From NCBI GenBank assembly GCA_008012115.1, contig SSEB01000001.1, positions 177,140-241,139 on the forward strand: 64,000 nucleotides of DNA. The letters run 5' to 3'. Positions within the stretch are counted from its first letter, which is position 1. The number at the start of each line of letters is the position of its first letter. Shown one piece after another: positions 32,845 to 42,104 of this stretch. Made by a program: the position numbers and the translations under genes. The stretch comes from Nevskiaceae bacterium (GTDB taxonomy: Bacteria > Pseudomonadota > Gammaproteobacteria > Nevskiales > Nevskiaceae). The notes under the pieces were generated by a model that worked only from the letters and a program-made list of their open reading frames with translations, was not told the DNA's origin and ran no database searches.

Positions 32845-35160
32845 TCAGAGCGCGGTGCCCGCGCGGTTTTTTCCTCGCCGGACTGCGCGACGGCGCTGCA
32901 GGGTCGCCGCCAGTCCAAGGCCCAGCAGGCCGGCCAGCGGCATGGCGCCGCCACCACCTCCGCTTCCGCCACCACCGCTTCCGCCACCACCACCGCCACC
33001 GCCACCCGCACCGGCTGTGAGCGTGCCGGACGACGCCGGGTAGAGGGCATCGCCCGAATACGCGGCGGCAAAGGTATGCGTCTGCTTGTCGGCGAAGGTG
33101 TAGCTGAAAGCGGCGCTGCCGCCGCCGAGCGTCACGGGATTGCCGACATTGGCGCCGTCCACGCTGAACTGCACCGTGCCGGTAGGCATCGCACCGCCAC
33201 TGAGCGCCGGTGCGATGGTCGCGGTGATGGTGCTGCTGCCGCCAAGGGTCGGCGGATTGGGCGCTGCCGAGAGCGTGGTGGTGTGGGCCTGCACCAGTGC
33301 GTAGACATCCAGCGAGCCCAGGCCGGTCACCATGTCGTAGCCGGCGCCGGCGGTGTAGCCGTACTGCTTGCTGGCCGGACAGTCGGGGGTCGATGGCGTG
33401 CAGGGCACGATGTTGTTGCCCGTGGTGACGTCATGGAAGACCGAGCTGTAAAGGCTGCTGCCGGCCAGGTTGTAGAGGAAGGGGTTGATGTTGCCTTCAC
33501 CGGTACTGCCGGTGTAGTGCTCCAGCAAGGTGAGAATGCCGGCGAACACCGGGGCGCCGAAGGATGTGCCGCCGGCCGCGTGGAGGCTGGTCTGCTGATC
33601 GTTGTTGCGGAAGCCGTTGACGCAGGAGCCGCCCGAACACATCAGGTAAGCGTCGTGGGCAGGCGAGGCTGCGAAGGCGATATCCGGCACATCGCGTTTG
33701 CCGTCGGCGGGAACGCCGGTGCCCTTCTGCCAGGAGGGCTTCGTGAAATAGGTGCTGCGGCCGCCGCCGCTGGCGGCGAGCCCCTGCCCGGGCGTGGTGG
33801 CAGGTGGCGGGCTGTCGTTCCACGCGGTTTCCGGGATGTACTTCAGGGCGGAGTTGACGATGTCGACACTGCTGTCATAGCGCCAGTAGGCGTTGGCGCC
33901 GCTGCTGCCATCGCCGGTGAACGTGGTGCCGCCGATGCCGGTCACCTGCGGCAGGCTGGCGGGGATATCCACCTGCAGCCCATTGCTCGCAGCGCTGATG
34001 CTGCTGCCGCTGTCGCAGTCCGCGGCGCCGGCGTCGCCGGAAGCGGCGATCAGGGTCTGGCCCTGGGCATTGGCCTGGTTGACCAGCGTGACCATCGAGG
34101 TGCGGTCGCTGCTGGTGGTTTGCGATTCGCAGATGCCGTAGCTGATGCTGATCACCGGGGCCAGGTTGTTGTCGACCGCGTACTGCACGGCATCGAAGAC
34201 ACTGTTGTTCTGGTTGCTGCCGCTGTAGACGAAATTGACGGTCGCCTCGCGGGCGACGGCTCCCGACCACTCGATGTCGAGAGACGACTCGTCCACATCG
34301 TTGGCCACCACCTGCGAGCTGCCGGTATTGGGCACCAGGGTCTGGACCAGATGCTTGGCGCCGAGCCCGGCGGCGCTGCGGAAGGCGTCGATATCTGCGG
34401 GATTGATCGCGCTCTGACCCACCACCACCAGGGTATGCCCCGTGCCATCGACGGTGGCGGAACTGGAGCCGCTGACGTTGAGGCTGTAGATCGGCGCGAT
34501 GTTGTAGATCGTGGCGACGTCGCCCGGCGCCAGGAAATGGCTGCCGCTGATATGCGAGGTGAACAGCGCCGAGGGCCGCTGGCCGAGCCGCGGGTGCGGG
34601 CGGAAATCATTGAGATTGCGCACGCCGCCGATCAGTGGCGCCAGCGTGTCCGGCAGCCAGAGATCGCCGGCGTTGGAGAAATGCCGGACGCCGTCTTCGA
34701 CGTAATGACGGAATGAGGTGCGAAACGCGCGGCCGAGCTGCGCGGTGGTGCCGCTCACCTGCAGACGCGTGCGCGAGCGCGCGACGCTGTCGATGGTCAG
34801 TCCGTAGCTCTGCAGCCAGGCCGCAGTCTGTGCCACGGTCTGCGGGCTGGCGCCGAACTGCTCGGCGTACTGTTCCGGCGTCAGCCAGCGGTGATAGAGC
34901 GGCGAGCCCGGGCGCTGCTGCTCGGCCAGCAACTGTTCCAGGGCGGCCTGCTGCTCGGCGCTGGGCTGGAATTCGATGGAGACGCCGTGCAGCACCAGGT
35001 CGGTGGCCAGCGGTCCGTCGTCCAGCATCGCCAACGCGCGGGGATGAACGCTATCCGGCAACCGTGTCGTCGCCGGGGAGGCGACGGGCAGTCCCAGCAG
35101 GCACAGCAGGCAGATGCGGATGGCGGAGCGGCGGATGCCGCCGGAGCCGGGGCTCGTCAT
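32845..35160 (-). CDS. Secreted S53 (sedolisin) peptidase with Ig-like domain and GlyGly-CTERM-like tail
   Basis: This is a 771-residue secreted acid protease. After a signal peptide comes a pro-kumamolisin activation domain (about 50-190; SPLYHRWLTPEQYAEQFG). The sedolisin domain has Glu291 and Asp295 in DESSLDIEW, Asp376 in AASGDAGA and Ser533 in GGTSFGAPVFAG, the full Ser-Glu-Asp set. Residues near 640-725 form a bacterial Ig-like repeat (TITATIAPALSGGAMPTGTV). The end is a long Gly/Ser run, a short hydrophobic helix (MPLAGLLGLGLAATL) and QRRRAVRRGK, as in GlyGly-CTERM proteins. The tail is like that of the S1 protease next to it, and both probably share an export and sorting route. Confidence 0.92.
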   Translation of the reverse strand: MTSPGSGGIRRSAIRICLLCLLGLPVASPATTRLPDSVHPRALAMLDDGPLATDLVLHGVSIEFQPSAEQQAALEQLLAEQQRPGSPLYHRWLTPEQYAEQFGASPQTVAQTAAWLQSYGLTIDSVARSRTRLQVSGTTAQLGRAFRTSFRHYVEDGVRHFSNAGDLWLPDTLAPLIGGVRNLNDFRPHPRLGQRPSALFTSHISGSHFLAPGDVATIYNIAPIYSLNVSGSSSATVDGTGHTLVVVGQSAINPADIDAFRSAAGLGAKHLVQTLVPNTGSSQVVANDVDESSLDIEWSGAVAREATVNFVYSGSNQNNSVFDAVQYAVDNNLAPVISISYGICESQTTSSDRTSMVTLVNQANAQGQTLIAASGDAGAADCDSGSSISAASNGLQVDIPASLPQVTGIGGTTFTGDGSSGANAYWRYDSSVDIVNSALKYIPETAWNDSPPPATTPGQGLAASGGGRSTYFTKPSWQKGTGVPADGKRDVPDIAFAASPAHDAYLMCSGGSCVNGFRNNDQQTSLHAAGGTSFGAPVFAGILTLLEHYTGSTGEGNINPFLYNLAGSSLYSSVFHDVTTGNNIVPCTPSTPDCPASKQYGYTAGAGYDMVTGLGSLDVYALVQAHTTTLSAAPNPPTLGGSSTITATIAPALSGGAMPTGTVQFSVDGANVGNPVTLGGGSAAFSYTFADKQTHTFAAAYSGDALYPASSGTLTAGAGGGGGGGGGSGGGGSGGGGGAMPLAGLLGLGLAATLQRRRAVRRGKNRAGTAL

Positions 35161-35213
35161 GAATCACTCCCTGGTGGGTCGTGCCGGGAAATGCCCGGTT
35201 CGTGGCTCTGACT

Positions 35214-36173
35214 TTATGCGATTGGCGCGGGGGATGGCGACCCGGGATTTTCGTCAGGCGTGACAGCGGGGTAGACCGTGACTGGTCGGCTGGGCGTGCC
35301 GCCCAGGCGCAGGGACGGCGACTGCGCGTGGTTGAGTTGCAGGACCAGGCTGAGCAGTTGCCCATCGCCATCGGGCACCGCCTGCACGACCTCGCCGACA
35401 GCCTGGGGGTCCTCCGCGTCGTAGACATCGGTGCCCGGCGCAACGGTCCCCGGACCGTCAACGCGCCCCTGGAACATGCGGCGCTTGAGCTGGCCGAGAT
35501 AGTGCAGGCGCGCGACGATCTCCTGACCGGTGTAGCAGCCCTTGTCGAAGCTGATGCCGCCCAGCCGGTCGAGATTGGCCATCTGCGGCACGAAGTGATC
35601 GCTGGTCTCAGGCACCACCGTCGGCACGCCGGCCAGGATGTCGAGCCGGCGCCAGTCGTCGTCGCTGCCGGCCGCCAGATCGCGCCACGCCGCGCGCAGT
35701 GCATCCAGTGCTTCCGGGGGGCCGTAGAGCGTGTACCGTGGCGTGTCGCCCAGTCTGCGCAGGACGATCCGCCCGCCGGCACGGCAGCACTGCTGCGGCG
35801 CCAGCGGCACCGTCAATCCCTGCGCAGCGAGCAGCGCCGCGGCTTGGGGGCCGGCGAGCCCCAGCGGCGGCATCGCGTCGCTGACGTCGTCCAGCGTGAG
35901 CCTGGCGCGCAGCACGTAAAGACGCAGCCGCTTGAGCACCGCCGGCAGCACGCTGCGCGGCAGTTCGATCAGCACGTCGTCGCCATCGGCGATCAGCTGC
36001 AGCACCGCCAGCATGCGCCCCTTGGGACTGTTGTATGACGTCAACTGGCCCAGGCCTGTGTCCAGCCGCCGGACATCATTGCTGAGCTGGCCTTGCAGGA
36101 AGCTGCGCGCGTCCTCGCCGCGCGCGCGGATCAGGCCGAGATGCGTCAGCGGAAAAAGCAACGTGCGAGTCAT
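35214..36173 (-). CDS. ygfZ: Folate-binding protein YgfZ
   Basis: YgfZ is a tetrahydrofolate-binding protein that helps build or repair certain iron-sulfur clusters. The 319-residue protein is related to the T-protein of glycine cleavage. It carries the diagnostic motif FDKGCYTGQEIVARLHYLG with the reactive Cys, plus FLQGQLSNDVRRL and SYNSPKGRMLAVLQL near the N-terminus. It is divergent from the succinate dehydrogenase locus, whose SdhB needs three Fe-S clusters; in E. coli ygfZ is also near sdhE (ygfY), so the context is consistent. Confidence 0.93.
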   Translation of the reverse strand: MTRTLLFPLTHLGLIRARGEDARSFLQGQLSNDVRRLDTGLGQLTSYNSPKGRMLAVLQLIADGDDVLIELPRSVLPAVLKRLRLYVLRARLTLDDVSDAMPPLGLAGPQAAALLAAQGLTVPLAPQQCCRAGGRIVLRRLGDTPRYTLYGPPEALDALRAAWRDLAAGSDDDWRRLDILAGVPTVVPETSDHFVPQMANLDRLGGISFDKGCYTGQEIVARLHYLGQLKRRMFQGRVDGPGTVAPGTDVYDAEDPQAVGEVVQAVPDGDGQLLSLVLQLNHAQSPSLRLGGTPSRPVTVYPAVTPDENPGSPSPAPIA

Positions 36174-36210
36174 GGGTCCATTGCCAGCGATACGCGAATT
36201 TTGTCACACT

Positions 36211-36462
36211 ATGCGACGTAATCGAGCCTCGATCAGACCTGATCCCGAAGTGTCCTCCCCGACCGATCCCACTGTCCGCATCCACCAGCCGTCCGCGCCG
36301 GAAACGCCGGCGGTGACGCTGGCGGAGTTGCTCAAAGCCGAGGCAGCGGCAGCCAAGCCGGCACCGCAGGCGCCGGTGAAGGAAATCGGCGGACGCCAGG
36401 ACGGTCCCGAGCCCACGCGCTACGGCGACTGGGAAAAGAACGGACGTTGCATCGATTTCTAG
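36211..36462 (+). CDS. SDHAF4-like (DUF1674) succinate dehydrogenase assembly protein
   Basis: This is an 83-residue protein whose C-terminus, EIGGRQDGPEPTRYGDWEKN followed by GRCIDF, is the diagnostic block of DUF1674, the family of the mitochondrial assembly factor SDHAF4 (Sdh8). That factor binds flavinated SdhA before it joins SdhB. The N-terminal 55 residues are Pro/Ala-rich and probably flexible. ATG 36211 is used; a GTG at 36250 would give 70 residues and cannot be excluded. It lies 34 bases upstream of sdhC, so it is likely the first gene of the sdh operon. Confidence 0.85.
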   Translation: MRRNRASIRPDPEVSSPTDPTVRIHQPSAPETPAVTLAELLKAEAAAAKPAPQAPVKEIGGRQDGPEPTRYGDWEKNGRCIDF

Positions 36463-36496
36463 CCTTCAACGCGGCAAAAAATCCAAGGAAGCCAGA

Positions 36497-36892
36497 ATGA
36501 GCCACCCTACGCCCAACCGGCCACTGTCACCGTTCATGCTGGGGCAGTATTACCGCTTCCAGCTGACCTCGCTGCTCTCCATCATCCACCGCATCACGGG
36601 TGTGGGGCTGAGCCTCGGTACCTTCCTGCTGGCGGGATGGCTGATCAGCCTCGCTGGCGGGCCGGAGTGCTACGCGGCCTTCGCCAAGCATCTCACCGCC
36701 TGGTACGGCCAGGTGCTGCTGTTCGGCTGGAGCTGGGCGCTGATGTACCACCTGTGCAACGGCATCCGCCATCTCGGCTGGGACGTGGGCAAGGGCTACG
36801 CGCTGTCGGCGGCCTATGCCAGCGGCTACGCCGTGGTGGTCGTCTCGCTGATTCTCACCGCCGCGGCCTGGGCCGTGGCCTACGCGCATTAA
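36497..36892 (+). CDS. sdhC: Succinate dehydrogenase cytochrome b556 subunit
   Basis: SdhC is one of the two membrane anchors of complex II and helps bind heme b and ubiquinone. The 131-residue protein starts MSHPTPNRPLSPFMLGQYYR. It has three hydrophobic helices and the signature SIIHRITGVGLSLG, with Ser and Arg at the quinone site. The heme-ligand region is LMYHLCNGIRHLGWDVG. AAGGAAGCC stands just before the start. It is followed by sdhD after ten bases. Confidence 0.95.
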   Translation: MSHPTPNRPLSPFMLGQYYRFQLTSLLSIIHRITGVGLSLGTFLLAGWLISLAGGPECYAAFAKHLTAWYGQVLLFGWSWALMYHLCNGIRHLGWDVGKGYALSAAYASGYAVVVVSLILTAAAWAVAYAH

Positions 36893-36902
36893 GGAGCTGT
36901 CC

Positions 36903-37283
36903 ATGAGCATGCGTTCTCCGCTGGGCCGCGCGCGGGGCCTGGGTTCCGCCAAGGACGGCACCCATCACTTCTGGGTGCAGCGCGTCTCCGCCGTCGCGCT
37001 GGTGCCGCTGGCACTCTGGTTCGTGTTCTCGGTTGCACGCCTTTCGGGTGGCGACTTCTTCATGGTGCGTCACTGGGTGCACGCGCCGTCGGTTGCCGTC
37101 ACGCTGGTGCTGTTCATCGCTGCAGCGCTGTATCACTCGATGCTGGGGGTGCAGGTGGTGATCGAAGACTACGTCGGTAGCGAAGGCGCCAAGATCGCCA
37201 GCCTGCTGCTCAACAAATTCCTGCACGCGATCGTGGCGGTATCCGCGATCTTCGCCGTGCTCAAGGTCGCTCTGGGACAATAA
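36903..37283 (+). CDS. sdhD: Succinate dehydrogenase membrane anchor subunit
   Basis: This 126-residue second membrane anchor of complex II has three hydrophobic helices and the typical start [20 protein letters not shown]. The conserved heme-binding His is in [27 protein letters not shown] precedes the start. The stop is two bases before the sdhA ATG, so translation is likely coupled. Confidence 0.94.
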   Translation: MSMRSPLGRARGLGSAKDGTHHFWVQRVSAVALVPLALWFVFSVARLSGGDFFMVRHWVHAPSVAVTLVLFIAAALYHSMLGVQVVIEDYVGSEGAKIASLLLNKFLHAIVAVSAIFAVLKVALGQ

Positions 37284-37285
37284 GA

Positions 37286-39073
37286 ATGGCTTACGACATC
37301 ATCCATCACGAATACGACGTGGTCGTGGTCGGCGCCGGCGGCGCCGGCCTGCGCGCCACCCTGGCGCTGGCCGAGGCCGGCCTCAAGACCGCCAACATCA
37401 CCAAGGTGTTCCCGACCCGTTCGCACACAGTGGCGGCGCAGGGCGGCGTGTCCGCGGCGCTGGCCAACATGGGCCCGGACGACTGGCGCTGGCACATGTA
37501 CGACACCGTCAAGGGCTCCGACTGGCTCGGTGACCAGGACGCGATCCAGTACATGACCCGCGAGGCGATCCCCGCGATCATCGAACTCGAACACTACGGC
37601 GTGCCCTTCTCGCGCACGCCGGAGGGCAAGATCTACCAGCGCCCGTTCGGTGGCATGACCACGCAGTTCGGCGAAGGTCCGCCGGCGCAGCGCACCTGCG
37701 CCGCCGCCGACCGTACCGGCCACGCCATGCTGCATGCGCTTTACCAGCAGTCGCTGCGCTGCAAGGCCGAATTCTTCATCGAGTACTTCGCGCTCGACCT
37801 GCTGATGGACGATGACGGCTCCTGCAAGGGCGTGCTGGCCTGGGACCTGTCCACTGGCCAGCTGCACCGCTACCGCGCCAAGCAGGTGATTCTCGCCACC
37901 GGCGGCTACGGCCGCGCCTACTTCTCCGCCACCTCGGCCCATACCTGCACCGGCGACGGTGGCGGCATGGCGCTGCGTGCCGGCCTGCCGCTGCAAGACA
38001 TGGAGTTCGTGCAGTTCCACCCGACCGGCATCTACGGTTCGGGCTGCCTGATCACCGAAGGCGCACGCGGCGAGGGCGGCTACCTCACCAACTCCAAGGG
38101 CGAGCGCTTCATGGAGCGCTACGCGCCGCGCGTCAAGGACCTGGCGCCGCGCGACATGGTGTCGCGTTCGATGACCATGGAAATCCGCGAAGGCCGCGGT
38201 GTCGGCGAGCACGGCGACCACATCCACCTGCACCTCGAACACCTGGGCGCCGACGTGCTGCACAAGCGCCTGCCGGGCATCTCCGAGTCGGCGAAGATTT
38301 TCGCTGGCGTCGACGTCACCAAGGAGCCGATCCCGGTCATCCCGACGGTGCACTACAACATGGGCGGCATCCCGACCAACTTCCACGGCGAAGTGGTCAC
38401 GCTCAAGAACGGCAACCCGGACGAAGTGGTGCCGGGCCTGATGGCCGTCGGCGAAGCGGCCTGCGTGTCGGTGCACGGCGCCAACCGTCTCGGCTCCAAC
38501 TCGCTGCTCGATCTGGTGGTGTTCGGCCGTTCGGCGGGCCTGCGCTGTGCCGCGACCCTCAAGGCCGGCGAGAAGCACGGCAAGATCACCGGCAACAGCG
38601 AGGAGAAGGCGCTGGCGCGCCTCGACAAGCTGCGCAATGCCAAGGGTTCGCTGCCCACCGCCAAGATCCGCCTCGACATGCAGAAGACCATGCAGGCGCA
38701 CGCAGCGGTGTTCCGCACGCAGAGCTCCATGGAAGAGGGTCTGGTCAAGCTCAAGGACGTGATCGGTTCGTTCGGCGACGTCGGTGTCAGCGACCGCTCG
38801 ATGATCTGGAACTCCGATCTGGTGGAGACGCTGGAACTCGACAACCTGCTCGGCCAGGCGCTGGTGACACTGGCCTCGGCCGCCAACCGCAAGGAATCCC
38901 GCGGCGCCCACGCGCACGAGGATTTCCCGGAGCGCGACGACGAGCACTGGATGAAGCACACGCTGTCCTGGCGCAGCAGCGACAAGGACGTGACCATCGA
39001 CTACCGCCCGGTGCACATGAACACGATGGATGACGACGCCAAGGTCATCCCGCCCAAGAAGCGCGTTTACTAA
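37286..39073 (+). CDS. sdhA: Succinate dehydrogenase flavoprotein subunit
   Basis: SdhA oxidises succinate to fumarate and passes electrons to covalently bound FAD. The 595-residue protein has the dinucleotide fold [20 protein letters not shown], the FAD-linking His in [16 protein letters not shown], and [20 protein letters not shown]. It also has the substrate-binding and catalytic segments [20 protein letters not shown] and [43 protein letters not shown] and a C-terminus ending PPKKRVY complete the family pattern. It is at its usual place between the anchors and sdhB. Confidence 0.98.
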   Translation: MAYDIIHHEYDVVVVGAGGAGLRATLALAEAGLKTANITKVFPTRSHTVAAQGGVSAALANMGPDDWRWHMYDTVKGSDWLGDQDAIQYMTREAIPAIIELEHYGVPFSRTPEGKIYQRPFGGMTTQFGEGPPAQRTCAAADRTGHAMLHALYQQSLRCKAEFFIEYFALDLLMDDDGSCKGVLAWDLSTGQLHRYRAKQVILATGGYGRAYFSATSAHTCTGDGGGMALRAGLPLQDMEFVQFHPTGIYGSGCLITEGARGEGGYLTNSKGERFMERYAPRVKDLAPRDMVSRSMTMEIREGRGVGEHGDHIHLHLEHLGADVLHKRLPGISESAKIFAGVDVTKEPIPVIPTVHYNMGGIPTNFHGEVVTLKNGNPDEVVPGLMAVGEAACVSVHGANRLGSNSLLDLVVFGRSAGLRCAATLKAGEKHGKITGNSEEKALARLDKLRNAKGSLPTAKIRLDMQKTMQAHAAVFRTQSSMEEGLVKLKDVIGSFGDVGVSDRSMIWNSDLVETLELDNLLGQALVTLASAANRKESRGAHAHEDFPERDDEHWMKHTLSWRSSDKDVTIDYRPVHMNTMDDDAKVIPPKKRVY

Positions 39074-39084
39074 GGACAAACAAC

Positions 39085-39870
39085 ATGGCCCAGTTCTCGC
39101 TGCCGCAGAATTCCAAGATCGACAAGGCCGCCGGCAAGCACTATCCCGCGCCGGCCGGCGCCAAGAACGTCAAGACGTTCCAGATCTACCGCTACGAGCC
39201 GGACACCGGCAAGAACCCGCGCATCGACCGCTACGACGTCGACATGGACAAGTGCGGACCGATGGTTCTCGACGCGCTGATCAAGATCAAGAACGAGATC
39301 GACAGCACGCTGACCTTCCGCCGCTCCTGCCGCGAGGGCATCTGCGGCTCCTGCGCGATGAACATCGACGGCACCAACACCCTGGCCTGCATCAAGGGCT
39401 GCGACGAGATCAAGGGTGACGCCAAGATCTACCCGCTGCCGCACATGCCGGTGGTGAAGGACCTGGTGCCGGACATGACGCACTTCTACGCGCAGCTGGC
39501 GTCGATTGAGCCCTGGCTCAAGACCGACTCGCCGGCACCGTCGCGCGAGCGTCTGCAGAGCGAGGAAGACCGCGCCAAGATCGACGGTCTCTACGAATGC
39601 ATCCTCTGCGCCTGCTGCTCGACCAGCTGCCCCAGCTACTGGTGGAACGGCGATCGCTACCTGGGCCCGGCGATCCTGCTGCAGGCCTACCGCTGGCTGG
39701 TGGACAGCCGCGACGAGGCCACCGGCGAGCGTCTCGATGCGCTGGAAGACCCGTTCAAGCTGTATCGCTGCCACACCATCATGAACTGCTCGAAGACCTG
39801 CCCGAAGGGACTCAATCCCGCCAAGGCGATCGGCGAGATCAAGAAGATGATGGTGGAGCGCACCGTTTGA
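39085..39870 (+). CDS. sdhB: Succinate dehydrogenase iron-sulfur subunit
   Basis: SdhB carries electrons from FAD to quinone through three clusters. The 261-residue protein has the 2Fe-2S set [12 protein letters not shown] with the later Cys in LACIKGC, the 4Fe-4S set [16 protein letters not shown] and the 3Fe-4S set [20 protein letters not shown]. The N-terminal 25 residues are slightly longer than in E. coli. It lies 11 bases after sdhA. Confidence 0.98.
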   Translation: MAQFSLPQNSKIDKAAGKHYPAPAGAKNVKTFQIYRYEPDTGKNPRIDRYDVDMDKCGPMVLDALIKIKNEIDSTLTFRRSCREGICGSCAMNIDGTNTLACIKGCDEIKGDAKIYPLPHMPVVKDLVPDMTHFYAQLASIEPWLKTDSPAPSRERLQSEEDRAKIDGLYECILCACCSTSCPSYWWNGDRYLGPAILLQAYRWLVDSRDEATGERLDALEDPFKLYRCHTIMNCSKTCPKGLNPAKAIGEIKKMMVERTV

Positions 39871-39934
39871 GACGGTCGCCGCAGGGCATCGACGAGGGCG
39901 GCGCTGCCGCCCTTGTCATTTGTGGACACTGACA

Positions 39935-40168
39935 ATGGACAAAGCGCGACTCAAATGGCTGTGCCGCCGCGGCATGAAGGAACTCGACGTGCTGCTGGAG
40001 CGTTATCTGGCCAAGCGCTACGACGAGGCGCCGGAGGCCGAGCGCGCCGCCTTCGTGGCCCTGATGAGCGAGGAGGACCCGCAGATCTGGTCCTGGATCA
40101 TGGGCTTCGACGCGCTGCCCGCGGGCGAGACCGGCCATGTCATCGAACAGCTTCGCCGGCACCGTTGA
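39935..40168 (+). CDS. sdhE: FAD assembly factor SdhE
   Basis: SdhE helps attach FAD covalently to SdhA. The 77-residue helical protein starts MDKARLKWLCRRGMKELDVL and contains the conserved RGMKELD surface and the MSEEDPQIWSWIMG segment. An upstream GTG-like extension is not family-like. The ribosome site is weak. The stop lies 31 bases inside the next gene, the same sdhE-ygfX coupling known in E. coli. Confidence 0.94.
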   Translation: MDKARLKWLCRRGMKELDVLLERYLAKRYDEAPEAERAAFVALMSEEDPQIWSWIMGFDALPAGETGHVIEQLRRHR

Positions 40169-40607
40169 CCTGACGCTGCGCCCGTCGATGCGGGCGTTCA
40201 AGGGGCTGTTCTGGCTGCACGTGCTGCCGATCGCCCTGCTGCCCTTTGCCATGGAGCCGGGTCCGGCGATGTGGCTGCTGCTGGTGTTGTTCGGCGCGTC
40301 CTGGCTGGGGCTGCGGCGCCATCCGGTGTTCGGCTTCGGTCCACGCGCGCTGAACCGCCTGCTGTGGCACGGCGACAACGCCACCGAGCCGGCCGCCGGC
40401 GCGGCCTGGGTGGTGTACGACGCCGCCGGCGCGCACGAGGCTGAACTGCTGGGCAGCAGCACGGTGCACCCGCGCATCCTGATCCTGAATTTCCGCCTCA
40501 AGACCGGCGGCCGCCGCAGCCGGGTGCTGCTCGGCGACGAGGCGGACCCCGAACTGCTGCGCCGCCTGCGCGCGCGACTGCTGTTGTTGCGCGGTCAGAC
40601 GGGCTAG
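40137..40607 (+). CDS. YgfX/CptA-like membrane protein
   Basis: The protein is about 156 residues, with two adjacent hydrophobic segments near residues 25-58 (HVLPIALLPFA and WLLLVLFGASWLGL) and a soluble C-terminal domain with LILNFRLKTGGRRSRVLLG. Position directly after sdhE, overlap and layout match YgfX (CptA), whose real role is debated: toxin-like action on cytoskeletal proteins in E. coli was reported, while a role with SdhE in flavinylation was proposed. The start is uncertain because ATG 40137 lies well inside sdhE; sequence similarity is weak and the call leans on context. Confidence 0.7.
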   Translation: MSSNSFAGTVDLTLRPSMRAFKGLFWLHVLPIALLPFAMEPGPAMWLLLVLFGASWLGLRRHPVFGFGPRALNRLLWHGDNATEPAAGAAWVVYDAAGAHEAELLGSSTVHPRILILNFRLKTGGRRSRVLLGDEADPELLRRLRARLLLLRGQTG

Positions 40608-40685
40608 GGCGTTCGCCGGATGCCGGGGGCGGCGAATTTCAGTATCATCCGCGCCGCTTCAAATCTCCTGGACAAGGGTATCCCC

Positions 40686-41870
40686 GTGGAACTGACGCTC
40701 GCGCAACGTGTAGGCCGCATCAAGCCGTCTCCGACCCTGGCAGTGACCGCCAAGGCCAACGAACTCAAGGCGGCCGGCAAGGACGTGCTGAGCCTGGGTG
40801 CCGGCGAGCCGGACTTCGACACGCCGCAGCACATCAAGGATGCCGCCAACAAGGCCATCGCCAGCGGCTTCACCAAGTACACCGCCGTCGGTGGCACGCC
40901 GGCGCTCAAGAAGGCGATCATCGACAAGATGAAGCGCGACAACGCGCTGGACTACAAGCCCAACCAGGTGCTGGTGTCCACCGGCGGCAAGCAGGCCTGC
41001 TACAACCTCTGCCAGGCCTTCCTCAACGCCACCGATGAAGTGATCATCCCGGCGCCGTACTGGGTGAGCTATCCCGATATGGTGCTGCTGGCCGACGCCA
41101 CGCCGGTGTTCATCACCACCACGGCCGAAACCCGTTTCAAGATCACGCCGCCGCAGCTGGCGGCGGCGATCTCGCCGCGCACGCGCATGATCTGGCTCAA
41201 CTCGCCGAGCAACCCGTCCGGCATGGCCTACAGCAAGGCCGAGCTGGCGGCGCTGGGCGAGGTGCTGCGCCAGCACCCGCAGATCCTGATTGCCTCGGAC
41301 GACATGTACGAGAAGATCCTGTGGACCGGCGAGCCGTACAGCAACATCGTCAACGCCTGCCCGGACCTCTACGACCGCACGGTGATCATCCACGCCGTGT
41401 CCAAGACCTACTCGATGACCGGCTGGCGCATCGGCTGGGCCTGCGGCCCGGCCAAGCTGATCACGGCGATGGCCGACATCCAGAGCCAGAGCACCTCCAA
41501 TCCAAACTCGATCGCGCAGGTCGCGGCCGAGGCGGCGCTGAACGGCGACCAGACCTGCGTGACCGACATGGTCAAGGCGTTCAAGGCGCGGCACGACGCG
41601 CTGGTGGCCGACCTCAACACCGTGCCGGGCGTGAAGTGCCTCCCGGGCGACGGCACCTTCTACGTGTTTCCCAACGTCGAAGGCCTGATGAAAAAGCTCG
41701 GCTGCAAGACCGACCTGGAACTGTCCGACCTGCTGCTGGAGAAGGCGCTGGTGGCCCTGGTGCCGGGCTCGGCCTTCGGCGCGCCGGGTCATGTGCGGCT
41801 GTCCTTTGCCACCAGCGACAAGGTGCTCAAGGGCAGCGTCGAGCGCCTGCGCGCCATCGCGCAGGGCTGA
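40686..41870 (+). CDS. Aspartate aminotransferase (class I, type Ib)
   Basis: This PLP enzyme interconverts aspartate plus 2-oxoglutarate and oxaloacetate plus glutamate; some of this subgroup also use prephenate. The 394-residue protein begins at GTG 40686 (ELTLAQRVGRIKPSPTLAVT), with AAGGG seven bases before it. Motifs are SLGAGEPDFDTPQHI, PYWVSYPDMV, NSPSNPSGMAYSKAEL, and the PLP Lys in AVSKTYSMTGWRIGW. A frame extension upstream to 40620 is not conserved-looking. The subgroup (type Ib/I-gamma) is chosen from the VSYPDM and SNPSG segments. Confidence 0.94.
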   Translation: MELTLAQRVGRIKPSPTLAVTAKANELKAAGKDVLSLGAGEPDFDTPQHIKDAANKAIASGFTKYTAVGGTPALKKAIIDKMKRDNALDYKPNQVLVSTGGKQACYNLCQAFLNATDEVIIPAPYWVSYPDMVLLADATPVFITTTAETRFKITPPQLAAAISPRTRMIWLNSPSNPSGMAYSKAELAALGEVLRQHPQILIASDDMYEKILWTGEPYSNIVNACPDLYDRTVIIHAVSKTYSMTGWRIGWACGPAKLITAMADIQSQSTSNPNSIAQVAAEAALNGDQTCVTDMVKAFKARHDALVADLNTVPGVKCLPGDGTFYVFPNVEGLMKKLGCKTDLELSDLLLEKALVALVPGSAFGAPGHVRLSFATSDKVLKGSVERLRAIAQG

Positions 41871-41960
41871 ACCGCCGCTGGACCGCCGGCCCCGTGCCGG
41901 CGGTCGTTGCCGGCCGTTGCGCCGCCGCGTGGCGGCCACTACAATGCGCCCCCTTACCGA

Positions 41961-42036
<76 letters not shown>

Positions 42037-42042
42037 AATCAG

Positions 42043-42073
42043 AAACGCCCACGGGAGACCTCGTGGGCGTTTT
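42043..42073 (+). terminator. Terminator after tRNA-Asn
   Basis: The stem AAACGCCCACG/CGTGGGCGTTT (42043-42053 with 42062-42072) has an 8-base loop and sits 6 bases after the tRNA CCA end. Confidence 0.88.
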
Positions 42074-42104
42074 GCGTTGTGGGCGGTAACGCCCCGGAGT
42101 CCGC

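Noticed and set aside
32940..33010. Short repeats of GCC/ACC triplets as a satellite
   Set aside because: They encode the Gly/Ser linker of the S53 peptidase and are explained by protein composition.
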